Below, piece by piece: positions 55,309 to 64,000 of a DNA stretch of 64,000 nucleotides. Location: positions 124,001 through 188,000 of the forward strand of contig NZ_JAROCC010000005.1 of assembly GCF_030433715.1 (NCBI RefSeq), read 5' to 3'. A program made the position numbers and the translations under genes. Positions within the stretch are counted from its first letter, which is position 1. Each line of letters opens with the position of its first letter. A model generated the notes under the pieces. It was not told the origin of the DNA, did no database searches, and saw only the letters and a list, made by a program, of their open reading frames with translations. Origin of the DNA: Sporosarcina highlanderae (GTDB taxonomy: Bacteria; Bacillota; Bacilli; Bacillales_A; Planococcaceae).

Positions 55309-55377
55309 GATGGTAATTCATTCTTATAAGTTGAAGTAGTAATGAGCCCATTTTTTCGGTTTTACGAATAAAGTGGA

Positions 55378-55614
55378 TTAGTTTACTTTTTCTTCGATAT
55401 ATTTCACTGCGTCACCGACTGTTCCGATCTTTTCAGCATCGTCATCGGAAATTTCCATATCGAATTCATCTTCTAATTCCATAACAAGCTCAACGACATC
55501 CAATGAGTCTGCGCCGAGATCGTCTTTGAAAGAAGCTTCAGGTTTTACTTCGCTTTCATCGACACCAAGACGGTCGACAACCACTTTCGTTACGCGTTCA
55601 AGTACTGACAACAT
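55378..55614 (-). CDS. acpP: acyl carrier protein
   Basis: AcpP carries acyl chains on a phosphopantetheine attached to Ser in [10 protein letters not shown]. The 78-residue acidic protein matches B. subtilis AcpA over its whole length ([25 protein letters not shown]). I use the ATG at 55614, just after AGGAGGTGACT; the GTG 6 nt upstream is part of the ribosome site. It follows fabG by 69 nt. Confidence 0.98.
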   Translation of the reverse strand: MLSVLERVTKVVVDRLGVDESEVKPEASFKDDLGADSLDVVELVMELEDEFDMEISDDDAEKIGTVGDAVKYIEEKVN

Positions 55615-55683
55615 AGTCACCTCCTCTCAATGAAAATTACTCGCCTTGCACTCCGAGCAACAGAATTACCACTGTACAGGTTA

Positions 55684-56430
55684 TTACATTACCATACCGC
55701 CGTCGACATGGACAGTTTGTCCTGTAATATAGTTTGCATCGTTGGATAGTAGGAAAGCTACTGCTCCGGCAACGTCTTCGGCTGAGCCTAATTTGCCTAA
55801 AGGAATAGAACCTAACATTTGTGTCTTTACTTCTTCAGGAAGAGCGTCTGTCATGTCGGTTGTTATGAAACCAGGTGCGACGGCGTTAACAGTGATATTG
55901 CGGGTTGCTAATTCCCTTGCAGTCGTCTTTGTCAATCCGATTACGCCTGCTTTTGCTGCTACATAATTCGCCTGACCTGGATTGCCGATGACTCCGACGA
56001 TTGATGCCAGATTGACGATCTTTCCTGCGCGTTGCTTCATCATTTGACGAGTGACAGCCTTCGTACAAAGGAATACGCCTTTTAGGTTGATGTCGATTAC
56101 ATCGTCCCACTCGTCCTCTTTCATGCGCATTAAGAGATTGTCTCTTGTGATGCCGGCATTGTTAACGAGAAAGTCGATCGAACCGAAGTTTTCCATTGTT
56201 GCGTCGATCATTTGTTTCACTTGATCTGCGTCTGAAACATTCGCCTGAATTGCAAATGCATCGCTACCAGCGTCCTTGATCAGTTGGACAACTTCTTCAG
56301 CTTTCTCTTTGCTGCCGCTGTAATTCACGGCAACGCGAGCTCCCTCGCGACCTAATAATATAGCAATCTCACGTCCGATTCCTCTTGAAGCGCCTGTGAC
56401 AATTGCCGTTTTCCCTTCAAATCTTCCCAT
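55684..56430 (-). CDS. fabG: 3-oxoacyl-[ACP] reductase FabG
   Basis: FabG performs the NADPH-dependent first reduction of fatty-acid elongation. It is a classical SDR with [22 protein letters not shown], catalytic Ser in NLASIVG, and Tyr-x-x-x-Lys in NYVAAKAG. I use the ATG at 56430, one base after the fabD stop, with GGGTGGGAG upstream. The length is 248 residues. Confidence 0.97.
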   Translation of the reverse strand: MGRFEGKTAIVTGASRGIGREIAILLGREGARVAVNYSGSKEKAEEVVQLIKDAGSDAFAIQANVSDADQVKQMIDATMENFGSIDFLVNNAGITRDNLLMRMKEDEWDDVIDINLKGVFLCTKAVTRQMMKQRAGKIVNLASIVGVIGNPGQANYVAAKAGVIGLTKTTARELATRNITVNAVAPGFITTDMTDALPEEVKTQMLGSIPLGKLGSAEDVAGAVAFLLSNDANYITGQTVHVDGGMVM

Positions 56431-56431
56431 C

Positions 56432-57367
56432 TTACTCCCACCCTTTCGATGCATCGATGACTGCTTGTAATGTCTCTTCGTCATAGACAGGGAGAACTGT
56501 TACAGATCGATCGATTTTCTTCACAAGGCCGCTAAGCACTTTTCCTGGGCCGCATTCGATGAAATGCGTAACGCCAAGGTTGATCAGTTCACGGACAGAG
56601 TCTTCCCAACGAACTGGAGAATAAAGTTGTTCGACTAACAACTGCTTGATTTCTTCACGATCAGAAACGGTTTCTGCATTCACATTCGCTACGACCGGGA
56701 TAGAAGCGTCTTTCATTTCCACTTCATCCAAAGCTTTTTTCAGACGTTCTGCAGCTGGTTTCATGAGGGATGAATGGAATGGCCCGCTCACATCAAGCGG
56801 AATCGCTCTTTTCGCCCCTGCTTCTTTAAGTGCCACACAAGCTTTTTCGACGCCCGCTTTTGTGCCTGAAATGACGATTTGTCCAGGGCAATTCAAGTTC
56901 GCCGGTTGGACGGAATCCCCTTCTGCCGTTATGGCGTCCGTCACTTCTTGTAGCTTCTCGCTATCCAAACCAAGAATGGCTGCCATCGCGCCCTCTCCAG
57001 CAGGAACCGCATCATTCATGAAGAGACCGCGTTGATGGACAACTGAAACTCCATCTTCGAATGATAGAACTCCTGAAGCAACAAGTGCCGTATATTCACC
57101 AAGACTGTGCCCTGCCGTATAGTCAGGAGTAATGCCTTCTTCTACAAGTTTCGAGGCGATCATAGCGCCAACTGTCAACAGCGCAGGCTGTGCATTATAC
57201 GTCAAAGTCAGTTCTTCTTGAGGTCCTTCTGTAATCAGCTTACTTAATTCGAATTGCAAAACTTCATCGGCGCGTTCAAGGAAGTTTCCGCCGCTGTTGA
57301 AGAGCTCTGCTCCCATTCCTACGGATTGTGAACCTTGACCCGGGAATATAAACGCTATTTTCGTCAT
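56432..57367 (-). CDS. fabD: malonyl-CoA:ACP transacylase FabD
   Basis: FabD loads malonate on ACP. The nucleophile elbow is [10 protein letters not shown], the oxyanion-side motif is [12 protein letters not shown], and the catalytic His is in GPFHSSLM. The 311-residue length is typical. Its ATG overlaps the plsX stop by 4 nt, so plsX-fabD-fabG are tightly coupled. Confidence 0.97.
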   Translation of the reverse strand: MTKIAFIFPGQGSQSVGMGAELFNSGGNFLERADEVLQFELSKLITEGPQEELTLTYNAQPALLTVGAMIASKLVEEGITPDYTAGHSLGEYTALVASGVLSFEDGVSVVHQRGLFMNDAVPAGEGAMAAILGLDSEKLQEVTDAITAEGDSVQPANLNCPGQIVISGTKAGVEKACVALKEAGAKRAIPLDVSGPFHSSLMKPAAERLKKALDEVEMKDASIPVVANVNAETVSDREEIKQLLVEQLYSPVRWEDSVRELINLGVTHFIECGPGKVLSGLVKKIDRSVTVLPVYDEETLQAVIDASKGWE

Positions 57368-58356
57368 TCCGCCTCCACCTTTCCAACTGTCCTTCCAATT
57401 GTTCCACAGACATCGTATTTGACCATTGTTCTAGCTTGTCTAATTGCATTTAAAATGGCATTTGCATTAGATGAACCATGCGCTTTGATCACAGGAGAAT
57501 TCAAACCGAAAAGGCCAGCACCCCCGTACTCAGTGTAATCCATCTTCTTTTTTAATCCCCGCAAGCCATCCTTGACCATTGCAGCGGACAGTTTTGATTT
57601 CAAGGAAGCGCCATACACTTCTTTCAACATCGTGAAGAAGCTGCCGGCTGTGCCTTCAATCGTTTTAAGCACCATATTTCCTGTAAAGCCGTCCGTGACA
57701 ACGACGTCTGCCACTCCACTCAATAAATCCCTTGACTCCACATTACCGACAAAATTGATTGGCGCTTCAGCAAGTAGATCGAATGCAGCTTTCGTCAATT
57801 CATTTCCTTTGCCTTCTTCGGTCCCAATATTCAATAGTCCAACACGTGGTTTTTGAATGCCACGGACTTTTTCGGCATAAATACTTCCCATAATCGCGTA
57901 TTGCTGTAAATGGACTGGTTTGGCATCGGCATTTGCGCCAAGATCCAAAAAGACGAAACCTTGACCGTCTATTGTAGGAAGTGTTGGTGACAATGCAGGA
58001 CGGTCAATACCTTTTATACGCCCGACAACGAATAGACCCGCTGCCATGAGTGCGCCTGTGTTTCCAGCCGAAACGCATGCATCGGCCTCTCCGTCCTTTA
58101 CTGCTTGTGCCATCCTCACCATTGACGCATCTTTTTTCTTTCTAATGGCACGAACAGGTTCATCTTCTGCTTCAATTTTTTCTGAGCAATGAAACACTTT
58201 TAACCGATCATGTTCTTTTAAATACGGAGCCATCATTTCTTCATTTCCATAAATATGTATATGTATATCTTCAAATTCATTTAGACTTTGGAGAGCGCCC
58301 GCAATGATTTCACCCGGTGCGTTGTCTCCACCCATTCCGTCTAATGCAATAATCAT
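57364..58356 (-). CDS. plsX: phosphate acyltransferase PlsX
   Basis: PlsX converts acyl-ACP to acyl-phosphate, the first step of phosphatidic acid synthesis with PlsY. The opening [15 protein letters not shown], the [15 protein letters not shown] segment and [10 protein letters not shown] are characteristic. The length is 330 residues. It overlaps fapR (4 nt) and fabD (4 nt), so it belongs to the FapR-controlled operon. Confidence 0.97.
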   Translation of the reverse strand: MIIALDGMGGDNAPGEIIAGALQSLNEFEDIHIHIYGNEEMMAPYLKEHDRLKVFHCSEKIEAEDEPVRAIRKKKDASMVRMAQAVKDGEADACVSAGNTGALMAAGLFVVGRIKGIDRPALSPTLPTIDGQGFVFLDLGANADAKPVHLQQYAIMGSIYAEKVRGIQKPRVGLLNIGTEEGKGNELTKAAFDLLAEAPINFVGNVESRDLLSGVADVVVTDGFTGNMVLKTIEGTAGSFFTMLKEVYGASLKSKLSAAMVKDGLRGLKKKMDYTEYGGAGLFGLNSPVIKAHGSSNANAILNAIRQARTMVKYDVCGTIGRTVGKVEAE

Positions 58357-58937
58357 TTCACTTCACTCCTACTGTGGTTCGTAGTCTGGTACATCTGGAA
58401 TTCACCTGTGAAAACTGTTTCGTTTTCAACTGTAGAAACGACATCGACGTATGTCCTTTTCTCATTTGAACGCTCTTTATCCACAGTAGCGCGTGCAATG
58501 ACGCGGTCACCCGATTTAACAGGCTTCAAAAAATTGAGTGTCGATGTGACTGTCAAGGCAAGATCATCATCTAATACTGCTACGGCCAAAGAGTTCGCCT
58601 GCGCAAATAAATGATGGCCACGAGCGATTCCACTTCTTCGGAAGACATGATCGTCAGTGACATCGAATATGGAAATTGCCCTCTTGTCCAACTCGATGTC
58701 AACGATTTCACCGATGACTTCATCGGACTGAAGGGATTTCACCTCTGCATCCATCGTTCGAGCTGCTACCGTTTTCAATCGTTCACGTAATTCCGGAATC
58801 CCACATTCCAATCGATCTAAGCGAATCGTCTGGACGCTTACTTTAAATTGCTTGGACAATTCTTCGTCTGTCAGAAAAGGATTTTGTTCGAGGCTCATTT
58901 CAAGCTGGCGCTGCCTCTCCCTTTTTGGCACTCTCAA
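58353..58937 (-). CDS. fapR: fatty-acid and phospholipid synthesis repressor FapR
   Basis: FapR represses lipid synthesis genes and is released by malonyl-CoA. The N-terminal helix-turn-helix ([21 protein letters not shown]) is followed by a hot-dog effector domain ([36 protein letters not shown]). I start it at the TTG at 58937. The product then opens RVPKRERQ after Met, aligning with B. subtilis FapR, and GGAAGG is 9 nt upstream. A GTG at 58946 touches that site. The product has 194 residues. Confidence 0.96.
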   Translation of the reverse strand: MRVPKRERQRQLEMSLEQNPFLTDEELSKQFKVSVQTIRLDRLECGIPELRERLKTVAARTMDAEVKSLQSDEVIGEIVDIELDKRAISIFDVTDDHVFRRSGIARGHHLFAQANSLAVAVLDDDLALTVTSTLNFLKPVKSGDRVIARATVDKERSNEKRTYVDVVSTVENETVFTGEFQMYQTTNHSRSEVK

Positions 58938-58955
58938 TTGTTTCACCCTTCCGGA

Positions 58956-58972
58956 TTAGCACTTGGTACTAA
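58956..58972. promoter_or_regulatory. FapR operator
   Basis: The 17-bp TTAGTACCAAGTGCTAA (minus-strand reading) is a near-perfect palindrome matching the known FapR box. It lies between the fapR promoter and its start, implying autoregulation. Confidence 0.85.
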
Positions 58973-58981
58973 TACCAGTAT

Positions 58982-59011
58982 ATTATCATAGTTCAACATT
59001 GATTTCTACAA
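58982..59011 (-). promoter_or_regulatory. candidate promoter of fapR operon
   Basis: TTGTAG (59006-59011), 18-bp spacer, GATAAT (58982-58987). An alternative is TTGAAC with a TATTAG -10 that overlaps the operator. Either places the operator where it would block transcription. Confidence 0.45.
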
Positions 59012-59118
59012 AAATTAGGCAATCCTAAAACTATACAAATTGATTTTCGTTTAATTGGGACTCCGGATTGGGGAAGATGAAACCGCAACTTATGCCAACA
59101 TCATACTTTGTTAAAATT

Positions 59119-59148
59119 TAAAAAACTATCAGCATATGATGCCGATAG
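59119..59148 (-). terminator. intrinsic terminator after the YfbR-like gene
   Basis: Arms 59126-59134 and 59140-59148 (CTATCGGCA/TGCTGATAG, one G-T pair) followed by TTTTTT on the minus strand. Together with the fapR promoter and operator it accounts for the features seen in the 232-nt gap. Confidence 0.85.
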
Positions 59149-59169
59149 ACTTTAAATTGTAAAAATCAT

Positions 59170-59820
59170 TCATCCTCTATGTTCTTCAATTATTTGCATG
59201 GCAATGCCCGTCAACTCATCATGTTCAGTAAATCGTTCGCCGAGCATATCCGTAAGAATATGTTCTAGGAAATATTTCACACACTTCATATCTTGAAATA
59301 GCAGTATTGTCCGTAATGCTTCTTCGTATATCTCTATAAACAAGGGCTCTGGATTATCCTTTTGAATCTCACCGAATGCTTCATAAAGCAAATCAATTTT
59401 ATCAGCAACAGATAAAATGCGCCCTTCCAATGTTTCGTCTTTCCCTTCCTTAAATCGCTCCAAATAAATCGCCTGAAATTCAGCTGGAAGCTCTTTTTCT
59501 ACAAACTTCCTCGTCATTTCTTCTTCCACTTCACTGAATAATTGCTTCAACTCTTTCGAAGCATATTTTACAGGTGTCTTTATATCTCCTGTAAAAAGTT
59601 CCGCATAATCATGGTTCAATGCCTTTTCATACAAGACTCTCCAATCCACTTTCTGACCGGATTGCTCTTCAACCGTACCAAGAAATTGAGCAATTTTGGT
59701 TACTTTAAATGAATGACTGGCGACGGAATGCCCCTGATATTTGAACTTTCCTGGACAACGAATAATTTGTTCCAAATCAGATAAGCTTTTAAAATATTGA
59801 TGTACCCCCATCCTCTTCAT
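59170..59820 (-). CDS. HD-domain hydrolase, YfbR (5'-deoxynucleotidase) type
   Basis: The 216-residue protein has the HD-domain metal ligands in the order GHSVASHSFK, LNHDYAELFTGDIKTPVKY and a later Asp (ILSVADKIDLL). The HDxxExxTGD/PVKY block matches what I know of E. coli YfbR, a 5'-deoxynucleotidase for dNMPs. Substrate here is inference. Start at the ATG at 59820, with AAGG upstream; an ATG 9 nt downstream is also usable. It is not at this locus in B. subtilis, where recG precedes fapR. No clear promoter was seen in the gap 59821-60069. Confidence 0.85.
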   Translation of the reverse strand: MKRMGVHQYFKSLSDLEQIIRCPGKFKYQGHSVASHSFKVTKIAQFLGTVEEQSGQKVDWRVLYEKALNHDYAELFTGDIKTPVKYASKELKQLFSEVEEEMTRKFVEKELPAEFQAIYLERFKEGKDETLEGRILSVADKIDLLYEAFGEIQKDNPEPLFIEIYEEALRTILLFQDMKCVKYFLEHILTDMLGERFTEHDELTGIAMQIIEEHRG

Positions 59821-60020
59821 CACCTTTCCTTTATTTTCAGGGCTATCGGGACTATGTCCACGCTTACATATTGTCTTTAAATACTTTCCCTCACTATAAC
59901 TAAAGTATGCAAATCGGGAATAATATCACACAACCAGCGCTGCGTGCATAAGAGGCCAACAATATCAGATTATTATTTCATCAAGTATATAAAAATGATT
60001 AAACCGAGTGCAAAACATAT

Positions 60021-60070
60021 ATAAACAAAAAAACACAGACTACCTTCCCAAGGGAAAGTCTGTGTTTTTT
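60021..60070 (-). terminator. intrinsic terminator after the lipoprotein gene
   Basis: A long stem (AAAAACACAGACT/AGTCTGTGTTTTT with inner TTCCC/GGGAA; 60027-60070) begins at the stop codon and ends in a run of T on the minus strand. The rest of the 250-nt gap to the YfbR-like gene is AT-rich with no recognised feature. Confidence 0.92.
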
Positions 60071-61047
60071 CATTGTTTCTTTTTCTTCAACACTTCCGCC
60101 GCTTCCGTCGCTTTTTCCGGATAGCCGTAGTCTTCACCATTGTCGATAATGAATTGGAGAGTCTCTCTACGAAACCCTTGCATGATTTGAATGTCACGGA
60201 GGGTCCGCTTAATTTCCACCTCTTCATTTTGCAAGGAGTAATATTTTAAAGCAGCTTCAAGTGTGAATGGTTCCCGCCATCTTTCCAGTTCCGCTTCAAC
60301 ATATTTGGCGGCGCGCTCCGGCTGTGGATCGTGAAACAAATAATGATAGATATAAAAGTATCCGTAGTTAAGTCCATCTAACCAATCGTTTTGTTCCGCG
60401 ATATCCACGTACTTTTTCAACGTTGTCGGATCATCTTTCCAATAGGCATCTGCTAGCTTTAGCCTTACGTACAAATGGGATTGCTCCTTTTCGTCCTCTG
60501 TAAGCTCCCCCACTTTATACGGAATAACCGTGTAGAATTCGCCAAGCGCCTCAATTCGCTTTTTCCCGATTGTCTTTGTCTCGTCCGTCTTTAGATTATA
60601 ATAGGCGAATTCCTCCGCTGAATAACCATAAAAGAGAACATACCAGTTTTCTGCATTGATCAATGTGAAACTTGCATACACCGGTTTTCCCTCTTTGAGC
60701 ATTTGATCAATATCTTCAGCTTTTTTGTTTGAGGGCAATGTATCGATTCCTTTTTCAGCCATGAGATTCATGAGATCAACCTTGGATACTTCTCCAAAAT
60801 CCTCGTATACTCCTACCTTTTCTTGCTCTTCAGCAGGAAAGTCATTTCCATAATAACGGTAAATTCTTTCCAATCCTTCCAACAGGTCACCGTTTTCAAA
60901 GAACGTTTCAACGTCTATCAGTTTTTCCGAATTTTCGATTGTCACGATATCATCCTCGAGTATCTCTTCAACTTTCTCTTGGGGTTTTGGATTGCATCCG
61001 ACAAGGAAAAGGATGATTAGTACGCAGGCAGTTAACCGTTTCATCAT
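60070..61047 (-). CDS. lipoprotein with a degenerate C39-peptidase-like domain
   Basis: The 325-residue protein has a lipoprotein signal ([18 protein letters not shown], Cys18 lipidated). Residues about 45-165 follow the pattern of C39-like cysteine peptidases: a helix ending RIYRYYG, then LMNLMAEKGIDTL, GKPVYASF and WYVLFYGYS. Where catalytic Cys is expected (13 residues before the YYG glycine) there is Asp54, and the catalytic His is Trp135, so it is probably inactive. The rest (170-325) is helical and repeat-like. The ATG overlaps the ABC ATPase stop by 4 nt. The C39 assignment is my pattern reading. Confidence 0.7.
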   Translation of the reverse strand: MMKRLTACVLIILFLVGCNPKPQEKVEEILEDDIVTIENSEKLIDVETFFENGDLLEGLERIYRYYGNDFPAEEQEKVGVYEDFGEVSKVDLMNLMAEKGIDTLPSNKKAEDIDQMLKEGKPVYASFTLINAENWYVLFYGYSAEEFAYYNLKTDETKTIGKKRIEALGEFYTVIPYKVGELTEDEKEQSHLYVRLKLADAYWKDDPTTLKKYVDIAEQNDWLDGLNYGYFYIYHYLFHDPQPERAAKYVEAELERWREPFTLEAALKYYSLQNEEVEIKRTLRDIQIMQGFRRETLQFIIDNGEDYGYPEKATEAAEVLKKKKQ

Positions 61048-61736
61048 TTAACAACCTCTAACGTATCCGACACAAATTTATTCACTGATCCATCAAGAAC
61101 GTGAATTGTCTCCTGAGCCCGTTTCGCAAGAGCTGGATCATGTGTGATCAATACAATTGTCACCCCATCTGTCGCGTGAACTTCTTCAAGTAATCCGATA
61201 ATCGTACTTCCCGTTTCGGAATCCAAGTTCCCTGTAGGTTCATCCGCCAAAATAATCTCCGGTTTTGTCACAAGTGCCCTTGCAATGGCGACGCGCTGTT
61301 GCTCTCCGCCGGAAAGGCGTGATGGCAAATGATGGAGGCGATGGCCAAGGCCGACTCTTGTTAATGCCTCTTCTGCATTTTTCTTAATTTCCGCAGATGA
61401 AAACAGTGTTAACAGGGGCATCATTACGTTTTCAAGTGCCGTTGCTGTTGAAAGTAACTGAAATTGCTGGAATACGTAGCCGATTTTCTTTAACCGAAGT
61501 TTGGCAAGTTCATTATCTTTCATCTTATGGACTGCTTGATCATCGACCCAAATCTCTCCTGCGTCAATCGGTTCCAATCCTCCGATTAAATGAAGGAGTG
61601 TCGATTTCCCGGAACCCGATGGACCCGTAATCGAGACATACTTCCCCTTATCAATTGATAAGGATACATCTTTTAAAACCTCGACCTTTTCTCCACCTGT
61701 CATATAACTTTTACGTACAGATTTTAATGTAATCAA
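61044..61736 (-). CDS. ABC transporter ATP-binding protein (LolD/MacB type)
   Basis: This ATPase partners an FtsX-type permease. Walker A is [17 protein letters not shown], the Q loop is [10 protein letters not shown], the signature is [15 protein letters not shown], Walker B is [11 protein letters not shown] and the switch His is in LITHDP. I use the TTG at 61736, with GGGGTGGGGG just upstream, so the product opens [10 protein letters not shown] after Met. An ATG at 61763 that overlaps the permease end is possible. It overlaps the lipoprotein start. Confidence 0.93.
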   Translation of the reverse strand: MITLKSVRKSYMTGGEKVEVLKDVSLSIDKGKYVSITGPSGSGKSTLLHLIGGLEPIDAGEIWVDDQAVHKMKDNELAKLRLKKIGYVFQQFQLLSTATALENVMMPLLTLFSSAEIKKNAEEALTRVGLGHRLHHLPSRLSGGEQQRVAIARALVTKPEIILADEPTGNLDSETGSTIIGLLEEVHATDGVTIVLITHDPALAKRAQETIHVLDGSVNKFVSDTLEVVK

Positions 61737-61752
61737 ATCCCCCACCCCTTCA

Positions 61753-64000
61753 TTACGCAGCATGATCCTTTACAACACCGCTCATTTTCATACTCTGAAC
61801 TATTGATAATGAAAATACCAATAACAGAACAATTGGCGTGACAATAATGAGCATAAGCATCCAGACAGGAATCCATAATGTGGAGAAGAACGTCAGCAAC
61901 GCATATGCACCAAATGCTCCAAGTACAGAGCCGATTACGGCAACCAACGTAACCTCAATACTTAAGTACATTTGAATTCGTCGTAAGGACCAACCTATCG
62001 AACGTAAGATGAAAAACTCCTTTTTACGTTCTGTAATATTTAAATAGATTAGTAGAAACACAATTGCTATCGTTAGTATAAGTCCTACAATGAGAAATAC
62101 TGTCTGAAACCCCTTCAAGTTCAGATCGATCGTTTCTCCTAAAAAGCTCAGAAGCAGAAAATCTGATAAGCTTTGCTGCGTTGCAATGAATAGAATTGAC
62201 ATAAATGCCGTCAATGCAAGAACGATTGTCAAAAGACCGAATCGTAACGGCCGTCTGATCAATTGATGCGTGACGTACGAAAACAGTCCGTTAATCGAGA
62301 AGAGGCGCATGAAATTCCATTGTGTCCCTTCACCTTCAAGCCCAGCCCGAGGTGATAACTTTAATGATTTCCGACTTCCCGTTACATAGCCGATTGCAAT
62401 AATCGGCAGGATAATGACTAAAACGATTAAAAACTCATGCCATGCCAGTATCTTCAACCAAATATTCGCTATTGCAATCGGAATGAGTGCAAGCATGCTT
62501 AATGCAATGATTTCGATGCCTAAGATCGCCATAATCTTTTGTCTTGACCAACCAATTGCACGGAGCATCGCAAATTCGGTAGAGCGACGCAACAAGCTAT
62601 GAGTAATGACTGTATAACAAAATACAAAGCTAATGAGTAGAAGATAAGCGAATAATAGTACATTCGTTTTTTCTATTTGTTTTTCTATTGACCAACTGAC
62701 ACCTGCTTTTTGCCACCCTTCTTCGACGACTCCAGGCATCCCTTCTTTTGTTGTTCCTAAATTCACATGGACTTTCCCTGAAGCCGAGCCTAACATAATT
62801 TCCACCCGATGCCCTGTTTCATCCATAATTCGTTTAGCAACGTCTTCAATTTTACGTTGGCTTGCATCAGATCGCTCTTCCACTCCATCTACGATGACAC
62901 GAATGGATGAAATCGGTGGACGATCCCTATAAAAAATCCTCGCATTATGAAGCGGCATGATTGCATCTGGCGAACCCGTATAATACGTATCTTTGTACGG
63001 CAGCGGCAATAGAGGCTTCCTATCGACTGGATTCCCCGCACCATCCTCTATGATCACACTATAATGAGGTGTGTAAATATCAAGGGGATCTCCTTTTTTC
63101 CAAGCTCCTTTAAAAACAGGCTCGATTTTATCCGTATCATACATATCGATGATGTTTAATCCGTAAGCACGACTTTCCCGTTTTTCGGCTTCTTTCCGAT
63201 ATCTCGGCAAATCTTCGCTCAGTGCCGAATGCAATTCATTTGTTTTAAAGAAAGATTGCACTTCCAATGTCGGGATACTTCCCTTTTCCTGCGCTGTATC
63301 TTTGTAGAAAATCGGGGAGTATCTGAATAAATCATTTTGGTTTGAGTACGCAATCCCACGGGGTTCCTCGGTAAATTCGTCTCCTCCAAGCAATGACAGT
63401 TCAACGTTTTTGTAGCGCCACTCCTCAGAAAACGAAGGCAATGTCAGCTTTACGATCTCTTCAGTCGGCAAGTTAGATAAATATTTGCGCGCTCCTTGCG
63501 TAAAGTCTTTTTCTTCTACATTTTCAGGTACTTTAATTTCAGAGATTGTCAATGTTTCAGTCATCTCAGAACGTTGATTCGCGAGTACAATGATTGGAAT
63601 TCCTGTAATTCCATCCCCCTCTAGGCTACTCGCTTCGCTCAACTTATTGCCTATGACAAGGCTGTCCGATAAAGTATACAGCTCCTCTTCAGCTTTAGGG
63701 TCAATCGCGATAAGCATTAACTCGTTCGGAAATCTAAAGGCATATCCAGGCGGCATGTAGTTTTTGAACATGCCATTTTCCTCGCTGAATTTCTCGGATA
63801 ATGGGCCGAAATCCATATCAGGCTCGTTGTATTCCGTAATATGACGATCGTTCCGAATTTCATAATGTGAGATTCCATCAAACACAGTTGTTTGCATTTG
63901 GATTACATGGAAGCTTCCTTTTTCAGCTTCCTTATAATAGGCTCCAATACCGTCCATAGGAATATACCCTATTAGCGATAATGGAGCTGCTGTCTTCACA
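61753..64000 (-). CDS. FtsX-type ABC transporter permease, N-terminus cut by window
   Basis: At least 748 residues are visible; the true start lies beyond 64000, since no N-terminal membrane helix is seen. A large extracytoplasmic region (about 450 residues) precedes two FtsX-like membrane modules. Each has a RAIGWS/RSIGWS loop (EFAMLRAIGWSRQKI and EFFILRSIGWSLRRI). This is the plan of type VII (MacB-like) mechanotransmitting transporters. Substrate is unknown. It is followed by its ATPase and the lipoprotein in a coupled operon. Confidence 0.9.
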   Translation of the reverse strand, partial: VKTAAPLSLIGYIPMDGIGAYYKEAEKGSFHVIQMQTTVFDGISHYEIRNDRHITEYNEPDMDFGPLSEKFSEENGMFKNYMPPGYAFRFPNELMLIAIDPKAEEELYTLSDSLVIGNKLSEASSLEGDGITGIPIIVLANQRSEMTETLTISEIKVPENVEEKDFTQGARKYLSNLPTEEIVKLTLPSFSEEWRYKNVELSLLGGDEFTEEPRGIAYSNQNDLFRYSPIFYKDTAQEKGSIPTLEVQSFFKTNELHSALSEDLPRYRKEAEKRESRAYGLNIIDMYDTDKIEPVFKGAWKKGDPLDIYTPHYSVIIEDGAGNPVDRKPLLPLPYKDTYYTGSPDAIMPLHNARIFYRDRPPISSIRVIVDGVEERSDASQRKIEDVAKRIMDETGHRVEIMLGSASGKVHVNLGTTKEGMPGVVEEGWQKAGVSWSIEKQIEKTNVLLFAYLLLISFVFCYTVITHSLLRRSTEFAMLRAIGWSRQKIMAILGIEIIALSMLALIPIAIANIWLKILAWHEFLIVLVIILPIIAIGYVTGSRKSLKLSPRAGLEGEGTQWNFMRLFSINGLFSYVTHQLIRRPLRFGLLTIVLALTAFMSILFIATQQSLSDFLLLSFLGETIDLNLKGFQTVFLIVGLILTIAIVFLLIYLNITERKKEFFILRSIGWSLRRIQMYLSIEVTLVAVIGSVLGAFGAYALLTFFSTLWIPVWMLMLIIVTPIVLLLVFSLSIVQSMKMSGVVKDHAA

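Noticed and set aside
59840..59900. Second sigma-D promoter upstream of the YfbR-like gene
   Set aside because: CCGATA is present, but there is no TAAA at 14-16 bp upstream.
1..64000. Plus-strand open reading frames
   Set aside because: All long plus-strand frames are antisense shadows of well-supported minus-strand genes; none has a family-like sequence or its own ribosome site in a gap.
1..64000. tRNA, rRNA, insertion sequences, prophage, attachment sites
   Set aside because: None recognised on either strand; gaps are short and explained by promoters, terminators and the listed repeats.

Overview
The window is a continuous block of core genes from a low-to-moderate GC Gram-positive bacterium of the order Bacillales. 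Gene order follows the Bacillus subtilis segment from cdsA through the fla/che operon to smc and plsX. Details such as lepB between rplS and rbgA, a 126-residue flagellar-operon gene before flgE and short proteins suggest Planococcaceae (Sporosarcina-like). That genus call is inference. Every gene lies on the minus strand, so transcription runs from high to low coordinates. No rRNA, tRNA, CRISPR, prophage or transposase gene was seen.

In transcription order: 64000-59170 holds an FtsX-type ABC permease (cut by the window edge), its ATPase, a lipoprotein that looks like an inactive C39-peptidase fold, and a YfbR-like HD hydrolase. 58937-54427 is the phospholipid and fatty-acid set fapR-plsX-fabD-fabG-acpP, with a clear FapR operator, then rnc. 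54424-47317 carries smc-ftsY-ylxM-ffh-rpsP-khpA (chromosome organisation and SRP targeting). 47156-45106 is rimM-trmD-rplS, with a striking 20-bp repeat array between trmD and rplS. 44971-37920 is lepB-rbgA-rnhB-ylqG-ylqH-sucC-sucD-dprA. 37737-31595 is topA-xerC-hslV-hslU-codY. 31290-5098 is the large fla/che operon: basal body, export apparatus, hook, switch, chemotaxis, sigD and swrB. 4954-1 is rpsB-tsf-pyrH-frr-uppS-cdsA.

The fla/che operon encodes nearly all of the hook-basal body, the export gate (FlhAB, FliPQR), its ATPase complex (FliHIJ), the switch (FliG, FliM, FliY), CheA/W/Y/C/D and sigma-D. It differs from B. subtilis in several ways. cheB is missing between flhG and cheA. CheA lacks the P2 docking domain. 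CheC has lost the Asn of its first phosphatase site. sigD sits behind an intrinsic terminator with its own extended -10 promoter. The operon start has overlapping sigma-A and sigma-D promoters.

The main hunting results are: (1) a sigma-D-type promoter before rnhB-ylqG-ylqH, linking a FliK-like and a free-standing FlhB-C-like protein to the flagellar regulon; (2) a 13-unit, exactly 20-bp-periodic inverted array in the trmD-rplS gap; (3) a pseudo-C39-peptidase lipoprotein coupled to an FtsX-type ABC transporter; (4) a GC-rich hairpin between the Shine-Dalgarno sequence and the start codon of swrD; (5) the insulated sigD unit. Local absences of trmFO, ylqD, cheB and recG relative to B. subtilis are also noted. 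All assignments come from reading the sequence; no database search was run.
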